25,672 nt of DNA from a virus. Location: positions 1 to 25,672 of the IMG/VR virus record IMGVR_UViG_3300022874_000041; one strand, 5' to 3'. Below the pieces are notes generated by a model. That model worked only from the letters and a program-made list of their open reading frames with translations, did not search any database and was not told where the DNA came from. Shown piece after piece: positions 12,480-18,670 of the stretch; position 1 is the first letter of the stretch, and each line of letters opens with the position of its first letter. The position numbers were made by a program, and so were the translations under genes.

Positions 12480-13415
12480 TTAAAATTTGACGGTCTGAAC
12501 ATCATACTTAAATTGTTCCTCCTCGTAGATCTTCCTTCGTTCAGCTCCATGCTTATACATATAGTTTTTCCAATTCAAATCTTCTCCAGTATATCGGAAA
12601 TCATCTATAAAGTCGTAGATTTTAACCAATTCCTTAGAGTGATGTTTTCTTAGACCTCTACCAATTGACTGTCTAATGATAACTTCACTCTTGAAGCTTT
12701 CAGTAAAAAAAATGTTATGGATGTTCTTAATAGAAATTCCAGTACTAAAAGTTCCATAGCTTGCTACGATGATCACATCATCATTCTGCTCCATCCTTGC
12801 TTTGAACTCTTCCCTCATATCACCACTAACACTACCATCTACATAATAGACCTTCTTATCAGTAATGTTTCGTAATTGTCTATATAGTGCTTCACCATAA
12901 TCTATCTTATGAAATAACACCAACGAATTTGAATGTGACTTATTGATTACTTTCGTAACGAAGTTAAGTCGCTTTTCGTTTTGGTTAATAAAGTTCTTTT
13001 CAAGTGTAAATAACTCTCTTCGTTGTTTTGGGTTCTTAGATAAGAATGCGAATGCTTCTTTCTGCTCATCTGAAGCATAGTCCATTGTAATCTGTAAAAC
13101 CTTACAGTTTGCAATATGACCTTCATCTTGAAGATGTTTTGCTTTTACTTGGGTTACTAAGGGACCCATAGCAGACATTAATGCTAGTCGGTCAACAGTT
13201 CCTTTCTTTGGAATGGTTCCACTTAAACCAAAGCGATAATCACAATGCCAGCATTTATCCATTATAGTTTGAATTGACTTGCTTTTCGCTTTGTGACAAT
13301 TGCTTACATTTAAGCCATCAGCTATGTAATTATGATTTAAACCAGTGTCGGATTTAATTCTAAGATTGTATACATCACCGATATAATCTATAGGTTTAAT
13401 TGATTTGATTTTCAT
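12480..13415 (-). CDS. uvsW: UvsW-like helicase, C-terminal part, preceded by the C-terminal half of a split intein
   Basis: A 311-residue protein. Residues 1-39 are a split-intein C-fragment: GDVYNLRI (block F) and NHNYIADGLNVSN (block G) ending in Asn39, with Cys40 as the +1 extein nucleophile. Residues 40-311 continue an SF2 helicase from inside motif II: CHKAKS completes the DE|CH box, GLSGT is motif III, and IRQSIGRGLRKHH is motif VI. Splicing in trans to the N-terminal gene would yield 228 + 272 = 500 residues, matching T4 UvsW (503). UvsW unwinds R-loops and branched DNA in recombination-dependent replication. The start overlaps the stop of the endonuclease gene (ATGA). Without splicing this half would lack ATPase motifs I and Ia and cannot work. 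Confidence 0.88.
   Translation of the reverse strand: MKIKSIKPIDYIGDVYNLRIKSDTGLNHNYIADGLNVSNCHKAKSKSIQTIMDKCWHCDYRFGLSGTIPKKGTVDRLALMSAMGPLVTQVKAKHLQDEGHIANCKVLQITMDYASDEQKEAFAFLSKNPKQRRELFTLEKNFINQNEKRLNFVTKVINKSHSNSLVLFHKIDYGEALYRQLRNITDKKVYYVDGSVSGDMREEFKARMEQNDDVIIVASYGTFSTGISIKNIHNIFFTESFKSEVIIRQSIGRGLRKHHSKELVKIYDFIDDFRYTGEDLNWKNYMYKHGAERRKIYEEEQFKYDVQTVKF
13299..13415 (-). other. Split intein C-fragment (IntC, 39 residues)
   Basis: Residues 1-39 of the downstream uvsW gene, starting at its own ATG. The sequence has the Hint blocks F and G and ends VSN|C, where Asn39 would cyclise and Cys40 accept the extein. The usual penultimate His of block G is Ser here. The fragment length matches known natural split inteins such as NrdJ-1 and gp41-1 (about 37-41 residues). 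Confidence 0.88.
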
Positions 13416-14245
13416 ATTAGTCTAAACTGTTTTAATAGTCTTTTCATTTTTAATTCATCTGGTTGGTCTTCCAATAAAAATTCATCATAATTCTTAGAAA
13501 ACCAATTATTACCTATAATTTTAAACTTGAAGTCATTTGTCTTACACCAATCTTCCGCAGCTTTAAACTTGCTAAGATTTCTTTCAGATTCTCTAAATCC
13601 ATCTGGTTTTATTTCGTAAATTGTTTTATTCTTCTCATCAACAAAATCTACAATGTAAGTTGATATTTTATCATTGAATTGATATGGAATTCTGACTTTT
13701 TCGTATATAAATCCAGGATGCTTAAGTTGAAAGTATGCGTCCCAAGATGATCTACATTTAATTTGATATTGCTTTAAATCTCTTTCAATATTCACTATAC
13801 ATCTTGATCTGGCCCAAGAATTCGTTACAGCTGGTGTAAAAGTACCATCTGCTATCATTTTCTTCAGTCTAATACCATTTTCTTTACCAATTTCTAGTTG
13901 CCTAGTTTTACTGACTTTATGACAATTGTTATTATCTCCACTCATAATGTCACTCCTCCATGAATGTAGACATTTCTTAGAGCAAAATTTAGAATATGAT
14001 CCTTTTGTTATTTTTGAATTACGAAATCCTAGAAATTTGCACTCATTGCCACATATGCATAGTTTACCTGCACCATTATGTAAGTAGTCGTAAGTACTTT
14101 GACTATCACTCAAAACAATATCTGGAACATTAAGAATAGCTCTTTCTCTTAGCCAGTGCTGTTTTGCATTAACTGTTTTTTGTTGAGAGAATGAAAGTAT
14201 TTCAATTGATATGACATTATAAATTTCTTCTTTAGGTATTGGCAT
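13412..14245 (-). CDS. PD-(D/E)xK-type (VSR-like) homing endonuclease lying between split intein halves
   Basis: A 277-residue protein. The N-terminal half has a helical lead-in and a cysteine cluster (C63, C65, C69, C88, C92: LCICGNEC and KFCSKKC) likely to bind zinc. A conserved-looking linker follows (KENGIRLKKMIADGTFTPAVTNSWARSR in register, 122-148). The C-terminal domain looks like a PD-(D/E)xK/VSR-like nuclease: E182 in FIYEKVRIPY, D200 in YIVDFVDE, and E211-x-K213 in IYEIKPDG, then a helix NLSKFKAAEDWC and strand FKFKIIG. It starts 24 nt after the IntN stop and ends overlapping the IntC start by 4 nt, so it is part of the fractured-gene element. A GATATATA element lies 18 nt upstream, suggesting its own promoter. 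Confidence 0.8.
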   Translation of the reverse strand: MPIPKEEIYNVISIEILSFSQQKTVNAKQHWLRERAILNVPDIVLSDSQSTYDYLHNGAGKLCICGNECKFLGFRNSKITKGSYSKFCSKKCLHSWRSDIMSGDNNNCHKVSKTRQLEIGKENGIRLKKMIADGTFTPAVTNSWARSRCIVNIERDLKQYQIKCRSSWDAYFQLKHPGFIYEKVRIPYQFNDKISTYIVDFVDEKNKTIYEIKPDGFRESERNLSKFKAAEDWCKTNDFKFKIIGNNWFSKNYDEFLLEDQPDELKMKRLLKQFRLI

Positions 14246-14262
14246 TGAGTTTATGTTTTGAG

Positions 14263-14270
14263 TATATATC
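14263..14270 (-). promoter_or_regulatory. GATATATA element upstream of the intein-associated endonuclease gene
   Basis: GATATATA on the minus strand, 18 nt before ATG 14245 and touching the stop of the IntN gene. It may allow expression of the endonuclease independently of uvsW; the same octamer precedes the GIY-YIG gene. Weak evidence because the DNA is AT-rich. Confidence 0.3.
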
Positions 14271-15253
14271 TAAGACATATCTTTAATGCTAATAATTTCA
14301 TCAGTTAAAGTTAACTCATCTACTCGCTTGTATTCTCCGCTTACAAGTTTAACTTTATGGTTACCTGTAATTTTTATGGTTGTATCTTCTAACTCTATTT
14401 CATACATTTGATTATCTCTAGATAAATTATGATGTACAAAGTCAACTTCATTAGTTTCAAGGCTTCCTGTGATATCATTAATTGTTTTTACCATATCACC
14501 TGGTACTACATCTGATATTTTTTTAAATGTATTGTTAGCCATGGATATCATAGTGTTAGGATGTAGACATTCATCTACTAATACTGCATCAAATTGTGAG
14601 AAGTATTCTTCATCATAGTTTACCAGTGATTGATAAGTACCTACAACAATATTACTACTCTTACGAATCTCAGCACCCGAATAGATCTGCTGAGTTTTTA
14701 TGCTTAATTTACCAGCGTTATATTGTTCAAAGTCACCTGTTGCCTGAATCACAAGACTTACATTTGGTACGATCATTAATATTTTCTTCTTACCTAAAAC
14801 TTCCATAAGATAGCCTATGACCATAAATGAAATTAATGTCTTTCCTGCAGAAGTTGCTAATTCAGCTAAACATCTTTTGTATTTTAGTATTTTGAATGCA
14901 GCATCGATCTGATAATCTCTCGGAGTGATTTCTCGTCCTTCGAAGAATTTTAATGCCCAAGCTTCAAACTCATCTACTTTGATAGTGTCATTGAAAATAC
15001 GAGTAATTCCAACCATTGTTAATTGGAAATCATATTCCTTACATATATCGGCTACTTCTTTCCATAGGCCAGCTGGGATGAGGTTTTTCTTAACAAATGA
15101 GATCTTGCCATCCCACACACCACGCTTCACAAGTGGATTAAACCTCCAGCCATCGATGCGTTTAGTTAAACTTGCTTTGAGTTGGTCATATTCTAACTCT
15201 GTACAAGAAGTAATAACTAAGAATTTGTTATTTTCACTTAATGTTAATTGCAT
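14270..15253 (-). CDS. uvsW: UvsW-like helicase, N-terminal part, ending in the N-terminal half of a split intein
   Basis: A 327-residue protein. Residues 1-228 are the N-terminal part of a T4 UvsW-like SF2 helicase: a leader domain with GWRFNPLVKRGVWDGKISF (35-53), a Q-type motif PRDYQ (111-115), the Walker A ELATSAGKT (131-139), LMIVPNVSLV (159-168, motif Ia), NIVVGTYQSL (201-210), and the first half of motif II, AVLVDE (223-228). At Cys229 it switches to a 99-residue intein N-fragment and stops. ATP binding is encoded here, but motifs III-VI are in the gene at 12480-13415, so an active helicase needs protein trans-splicing. It follows uvsY, as in T4. The leader is A/T-rich (AATAGCATATTA) with no Shine-Dalgarno. 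Confidence 0.9.
   Translation of the reverse strand: MQLTLSENNKFLVITSCTELEYDQLKASLTKRIDGWRFNPLVKRGVWDGKISFVKKNLIPAGLWKEVADICKEYDFQLTMVGITRIFNDTIKVDEFEAWALKFFEGREITPRDYQIDAAFKILKYKRCLAELATSAGKTLISFMVIGYLMEVLGKKKILMIVPNVSLVIQATGDFEQYNAGKLSIKTQQIYSGAEIRKSSNIVVGTYQSLVNYDEEYFSQFDAVLVDECLHPNTMISMANNTFKKISDVVPGDMVKTINDITGSLETNEVDFVHHNLSRDNQMYEIELEDTTIKITGNHKVKLVSGEYKRVDELTLTDEIISIKDMS
14273..14569 (-). other. Split intein N-fragment (IntN, 99 residues)
   Basis: Residues 229-327 of the upstream uvsW gene. Block A is CLHPNTMISMANNTFKKISD with Cys1 followed by VVPGDMV; block B is IKITGNHKVKL with the T-x-x-H signature (T296, H299), then SGEYKRVDEL. The fragment ends IISIKDMS at a stop. Length and endings are those of natural split-intein N-fragments (about 90-110 residues). 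Confidence 0.9.
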
Positions 15254-15301
15254 TAATATGCTATTTTATTTTAATGTCCCAATTCTTTACTTTATTGAAA
15301 T

Positions 15302-15328
15302 ATTTATCTAAGTGTTCTAGAGATAAAT
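15302..15328 (-). other. 8-bp inverted repeat between uvsY and uvsW
   Basis: ATTTATCT (15302-15309) and AGATAAAT (15321-15328), loop 11 nt, beginning at the uvsY stop codon. On the minus strand the following sequence is mixed A/T, not a U tract, so it is more likely an mRNA-processing or attenuation hairpin than a terminator. The rest of this 74-nt gap holds nothing I recognise. Confidence 0.3.
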
Positions 15329-15828
15329 TAATAATCTGACTCACTCAGAGTAATTCGATTTCGTATAGCAAAGGCCATATTGTCTAATGTCTTTACACAG
15401 TCTTGATAAAATTCAAGATGAGCACCAAGTAGCTTTATTTGAAATTTAAGTGAAGCCATATCAGCTTGGATGAATGAAATCTTTTCTTCCTTAGTTAATT
15501 TCATATCGTAATCTAAACTGTAATATCTGTATTTCGTTTTATGATATGAATCCCAGAATGCACTTCGTTTATAAATAGTAGCTTTTAATTCTACCATCAA
15601 GTCAATTACAATCTGCCGGTAAGATAGCATATCAATTTGCACTTCAGTAAGATTGCGAACTTCTTTAGTCCTATAGGCCAGACTTTTTATTTTTTCTGTC
15701 CAGGACTTTCGGTTCCCAACCAACTTCTTTTCCAATATAACATTCTTAGCACGAGTGTCAAGATCATTATATTCGGTATTCTTTATCTTTGTACTTTCAA
15801 AAAGTAGAGCTCCGTCCTGGTCTTCCAT
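15328..15828 (-). CDS. uvsY: UvsY-like recombination mediator
   Basis: T4 UvsY loads the UvsX recombinase on gp32-coated single-stranded DNA. This 166-residue, largely helical protein resembles UvsY (137 residues) mainly in its C-terminal half: a FWDSYHKTKYRYYSLDYD segment with aromatic and basic residues, then IQADMASLKFQIKLLGAHLEFYQDCVKTLDNMAFAIRNRI in register with T4 UvsY's end, where a long helix pair ends in a similar D-x-I/M-x-x-x-x-F-A-I-(K/R) string. Gene order supports it: it lies directly before uvsW and in one run with gp32- and gp61-like genes. The start overlaps the upstream small gene by 32 nt; no later in-frame Met would keep the N-terminal helices. Confidence 0.68.
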   Translation of the reverse strand: MEDQDGALLFESTKIKNTEYNDLDTRAKNVILEKKLVGNRKSWTEKIKSLAYRTKEVRNLTEVQIDMLSYRQIVIDLMVELKATIYKRSAFWDSYHKTKYRYYSLDYDMKLTKEEKISFIQADMASLKFQIKLLGAHLEFYQDCVKTLDNMAFAIRNRITLSESDY

Positions 15829-16027
15829 GTTTAGATCGTTTTATTGGTCGCTTGACCTTAGGTTGAAATTTCTTCTTAGGTGGACTGAATGTCATCTTAG
15901 GTACCTCGGGTATAATATCTAATTGAGAAACCCAAGTTAGAAGGTATCTGATGTTACGGTTTTCATTATCGACATCGTCGTAAAAATCTTCAAGTTCATC
16001 AGCCACTATACTTTCAGTTATTTTCAT
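15797..16027 (-). CDS. Small protein with basic tail between primase and uvsY
   Basis: A 76-residue protein. The first half is acidic (MKITESIVADELEDFYDDVD) and helical, through a hydrophobic IRYLLTWVSQLDIIPEV. The second half is basic and Pro-rich (SPPKKKFQPKVKRPIKRSKH...). It overlaps the primase stop by 4 nt and uvsY by 32 nt, so it is translationally coupled within the replication operon. I do not recognise a family. Position near gp32 recalls T4 gp33 or gp59, but neither the T4 gp33 clamp-binding end (LDFLL) nor the length fits. A small replication or transcription adaptor is only a guess. Confidence 0.55.
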   Translation of the reverse strand: MKITESIVADELEDFYDDVDNENRNIRYLLTWVSQLDIIPEVPKMTFSPPKKKFQPKVKRPIKRSKHGRPGRSSTF

Positions 16028-17097
16028 AGGTACACTATATCCAGATTCGTAGTTGTAAAATAAGAATCTAAATTGTCAAGGCAACCCTTTCTATATTTAT
16101 ATTCATACTTCACTAAATCGTTTAAGTCTTTGATAGATTTACTTGATATGTTATAATCTTCTAATAGCTTTTTCCACATAAAGACACTCTGTCCAATCTG
16201 TGCTTTCTCTATCATTTTTCGTTTACCAGCAATATCATTATCGAAGAAGTATCGAACATGTGGAATATCATCAAACTCTGAAATCTTTTTCTTAACTCCA
16301 GTAATACCTAAAGAGTTGCGCATAAACATTGCATCTATAGGTCCTTCAAATACAGTGAAGGTTCTTGACATATCTACCTCAAGTATACCAAAGATCATTG
16401 AGATTTTATTTAAGCTATTAAGATGATCCTCAGGAAGATCAATTTTAAGTTTTAGCCTTTCGTATATTCTCTCTATGTTGTAAGTTCTATACTTAGGACC
16501 TATGCCATCTAATGATCTAACTTGAAATCCAATAATCTTACCGCTTGGAGAGAAATTATAAATGTAAAGATCTTTCTTTCGTGGATCGTATGCAAACTTA
16601 TTTGCCTTCTGGTGCAAAAGTCTACTCTTAAGATATGGATATACTCGGTGTGTCTGTTCGTTAATTGGATATGCATTAAAAGCAATACCAATTTGTTCGT
16701 ATGTTAAACCGTACTTATCAATTTCATCAAAAAGATAAAAATCTAAGGTTTCTTGTAACTGTATTTTAAAACGATGATCTTTAATGTAGTTAATTACATT
16801 TACTCGTTCTTCTCCCTCGAAGTTTTTATCGAAATGCTCTAAGAAGTAATCTACAGTTTCATGGACATTGCAGTTATAGCAATGGTAATAAAGATCATTC
16901 CAATAAATGTTACCTCGTTTCTTTCGTTCGTCATCTGCAGAATCTCCACAATATGGACAAGCAAAGTTTAAACGATCTTTACTATCTTCAGTCCTTCTTT
17001 TCTCACCGACTGGGTGTGATATGTAAAGGATCCCAGTCACCTTATCGATGATCTGGGATCTCATATTTACATCAAGCTTTACAGCTTCTTCAACCAT
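16024..17097 (-). CDS. 61: DNA primase (T4 gp61-like)
   Basis: Makes RNA primers for lagging-strand synthesis with the replicative helicase. The 357-residue length matches T4 gp61 (342). A zinc-binding domain comes first: CPYCGDS (C47, C50) and HCYNCNVH (C73, C76). A central strand/helix region (SPSGKIIGFQVRSLDG, 184-198) leads to the catalytic TOPRIM domain: TVFEGPIDAMFMRNS (E251, D255) and YFFDNDIAGK (D287, D289). The gene begins 3 nt after the SSB stop and overlaps the next gene by 4 nt, forming one operon. No helicase domain is fused, as in T4 where gp41 is separate; gp41 is not in this window. Confidence 0.88.
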   Translation of the reverse strand: MVEEAVKLDVNMRSQIIDKVTGILYISHPVGEKRRTEDSKDRLNFACPYCGDSADDERKKRGNIYWNDLYYHCYNCNVHETVDYFLEHFDKNFEGEERVNVINYIKDHRFKIQLQETLDFYLFDEIDKYGLTYEQIGIAFNAYPINEQTHRVYPYLKSRLLHQKANKFAYDPRKKDLYIYNFSPSGKIIGFQVRSLDGIGPKYRTYNIERIYERLKLKIDLPEDHLNSLNKISMIFGILEVDMSRTFTVFEGPIDAMFMRNSLGITGVKKKISEFDDIPHVRYFFDNDIAGKRKMIEKAQIGQSVFMWKKLLEDYNISSKSIKDLNDLVKYEYKYRKGCLDNLDSYFTTTNLDIVYL

Positions 17098-17100
17098 TTC

Positions 17101-18036
17101 TTATAGGTCTAATCCATCAAGAAAGTCATCTAATTTTTCATCAGCGTCTACTGGCGCTTCTGCAGTTGCAGTTTCTGTCTGTGCTGCCACAGTTTCAGTT
17201 GCTTTTGTTGCTGCTGCTTCGGTCTTCATATTACCGCTTGGCTTTGTGCTCATAGTTTTCTGTGTTATAGCTGCTATTGAACTTCCAGGCGATGCGAACA
17301 TTGAAAGAACGCCATGTACACGATTTGCTTGGTCAGTAGTCCAAGGTGTATAATCCCAACTATCTAATTTTGGAGCAGCATTCAAGTAAGCAAGAATTGC
17401 TGTTCTGCTTTCAGAACTATCAGATACAGCTTCACCTTCAAGAATCATTGGACTAGTTTTACCCATGAACTTACAAGAGTCATAATTTGGATAACCACCT
17501 TTCTTAGAGATGTTAAGTTCAAAGTTCTTACCATCAAACGGATCAAATACTTGTACTGGTTCATCGAACTTAGGATTTAACTCATCGTCAATCTTAAGCT
17601 TAATCTTATATCCAAATTTGAATATTTTAAGTTGACCTTCAAGTGCTGGATTTTGCTTGTCAGTTACGATTTGAACTAACGCGTAATATACTTCTTTACG
17701 TTTCAATTCTTCAGACATTTTATTGTCTACAGCTGAATCACTGTTACGAAGTCTGAAGAACATGTCTTGAATAATACACTTGTCACCAATAGTTGACGGA
17801 GAGTCAACGTAGAAACCCTTTCCATCAGAGTCAGTTAACCAATAAACATACTTGCGTATGAATGGTTTTCTTGGATTAGATGGGTTTGGTAGGAATCTAA
17901 TCTGAGAACTATAAGTTCCATCAGATCCTTGTTCTGCTTTAGGTGCATATAGATCGCTACCACCTTTTTTTTCGTCTCCAGTGTCGAGATCACTTACTCC
18001 AACACTAAAAATATCGAATTCTTTTTCATTTGCCAT
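17101..18036 (-). CDS. 32: Single-stranded DNA-binding protein (T4 gp32-like)
   Basis: Coats single-stranded DNA during replication, recombination and repair and recruits partners by its acidic tail. The 311 residues follow T4 gp32 (301): an OB-fold core with IRFLPNPSNPRKPF (46-59), a KRKEVYYALVQIVTDKQNPALEGQLKIFKFG strand region in register with the T4 core (112-142), NFELNISKKGGYPNYDSCKF (173-192), then an Ala/Thr-rich linker and the acidic end DEKLDDFLDGLDL, equivalent to the T4 protein-interaction tail. Where T4 has its zinc ligands (His64, Cys77, Cys87, Cys90), this protein reads SPSTIGDKCIIQDMFF and has only two Cys in all, so zinc is probably not bound. A repeat-bearing leader upstream suggests autogenous control. 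Confidence 0.85.
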   Translation of the reverse strand: MANEKEFDIFSVGVSDLDTGDEKKGGSDLYAPKAEQGSDGTYSSQIRFLPNPSNPRKPFIRKYVYWLTDSDGKGFYVDSPSTIGDKCIIQDMFFRLRNSDSAVDNKMSEELKRKEVYYALVQIVTDKQNPALEGQLKIFKFGYKIKLKIDDELNPKFDEPVQVFDPFDGKNFELNISKKGGYPNYDSCKFMGKTSPMILEGEAVSDSSESRTAILAYLNAAPKLDSWDYTPWTTDQANRVHGVLSMFASPGSSIAAITQKTMSTKPSGNMKTEAAATKATETVAAQTETATAEAPVDADEKLDDFLDGLDL

Positions 18037-18040
18037 TTTT

Positions 18041-18141
18041 ACTTGCCTTATTTTGTTTTACTTATTAATTTACATAAGCTCCACAATACTTGTCTCTTAG
18101 CTGCCTAGAATTTCTGCCAATTAACTTGCCTCGTTTTGCCT
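18041..18141 (-). promoter_or_regulatory. Repeat-bearing leader of the gp32-like gene, candidate autogenous operator
   Basis: The 158-nt gap before the SSB gene carries five short related repeats on the minus strand: AGGCAA (18141-18136), AGGCAAGT (18131-18124), TGGCAG (18119-18114), AGGCAG (18106-18101) and AGGCAAGT (18048-18041), the last just before the ATG. T4 gp32 represses its own translation by binding a pseudoknot and unstructured repeats in its leader; this region is a reasonable analogue. An AT-rich TCAATATATAACTAG further upstream (about 18166-18180) could be the promoter. No pseudoknot has been proven here. Confidence 0.45.
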
Positions 18142-18194
18142 AATTTGAAAGGGCCTACCTTCCACTAGTTATATATTGATACTCTTGGTTTGTT

Positions 18195-18482
18195 TTAACT
18201 TATAATAACATCTAATGCTATTATACCGCTAATTATCTTCTCTTCAACCAAAATATATTCAACATCGTTATAGTTAAGAACTTGAGCTCCCGACCAGTGA
18301 TATGCAACTTTCATCCCAAGTTTAAATCTATCTGTACATTTAGTACCTATAGAGACGATCGTTCCAGCATAAGGTGGGATATTACCACTATCAGTGCTTG
18401 GTGTGACTAGATATATTGAACCTACCTTCTCAGGGGCCTTATCTTTAAGAATGAGAATCTTTTTTCCTATTATTGTGATCAT
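18195..18482 (-). CDS. GroES/gp31-like co-chaperonin
   Basis: Caps the host GroEL chamber so that phage proteins, in T4 the major capsid protein, can fold. The 95-residue protein has GroES length and layout: KKILILKDKAPEKVGSIYL (first strands), a mobile-loop region TPSTDSGNIPP, then YAGTIVSIGTKCTDRFKLGMKVAYHWSGAQVL in register with the GroES barrel, and EYILVEEKIISGII, matching the conserved end (EYLILRESDILAII type). No roof hairpin of full length is obvious. It stands alone, between the RuvC-like gene and the SSB gene. The identification rests on pattern and length, since overall identity to either GroES or gp31 appears low. Confidence 0.72.
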   Translation of the reverse strand: MITIIGKKILILKDKAPEKVGSIYLVTPSTDSGNIPPYAGTIVSIGTKCTDRFKLGMKVAYHWSGAQVLNYNDVEYILVEEKIISGIIALDVIIS

Positions 18483-18542
18483 AATGAAACAAGTTGTGAA
18501 ATCTGCGGTATAATGTTTACTAGATGTTACGAAGGAAAAGAG

Positions 18543-18562
18543 TCTAGTTATTTCTAGTTATT
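18543..18562. repeat. Perfect 10-bp tandem repeat, two copies
   Basis: TCTAGTTATT occurs twice in direct succession (18543-18552, 18553-18562) in the 188-nt gap between the RuvC-like gene and the co-chaperonin gene. It could be a binding site in the co-chaperonin leader or simple slippage. Confidence 0.4.
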
Positions 18563-18623
18563 GATTTTTGGTAAACAAAGATCTTACAATTATATAACTA
18601 TCTATAAGTCTTTTAAGATTCAT
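18558..18623 (-). CDS. Possible 21-residue leader peptide
   Basis: A short frame, MNLKRLIDSYIIVRSLFTKNQ, starts at ATG 18623 behind AAGGAAAAGA, one of the best Shine-Dalgarno-like sequences in the window. It lies in the 188-nt gap before the co-chaperonin gene. Only the ribosome-binding site supports it; the peptide may be a leader peptide or may not be made. Confidence 0.25.
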   Translation of the reverse strand: MNLKRLIDSYIIVRSLFTKNQ

Positions 18624-18670
18624 TCTTTTCCTTATGATTATTAGACATCATTATTCTTAATGTAGTTTAC

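Larger units (their letters stand above)
13299..14569 (-). mobile_element. Fractured-gene element: split intein halves flanking a homing endonuclease gene, inserted in uvsW
   Basis: The whole insertion runs from the IntN Cys1 codon (14569-14567) through the IntN stop, the endonuclease gene and the IntC fragment to Asn39 (13301-13299). Removing it in frame restores VDECHKAK across the helicase DEAD-type box. The layout (IntN, stop, free-standing endonuclease, new start, IntC) is that described for fractured genes with split inteins in marine phage metagenomes (Dassa and colleagues, 2009). The endonuclease would copy the element into intact uvsW alleles, and trans-splicing preserves the host gene's function. 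Confidence 0.85.

Noticed and set aside
15797-16027. Calling the 76-residue protein gp33 or gp59
   Set aside because: Its length and sequence do not match either, and the gp33 clamp-binding end is absent; position alone is not enough.
16094-16101. TATAAATA on the minus strand inside the primase gene
   Set aside because: It lies within coding sequence of an AT-rich gene and is expected by chance; a similar match lies inside the spanin-like gene near 24256-24271.
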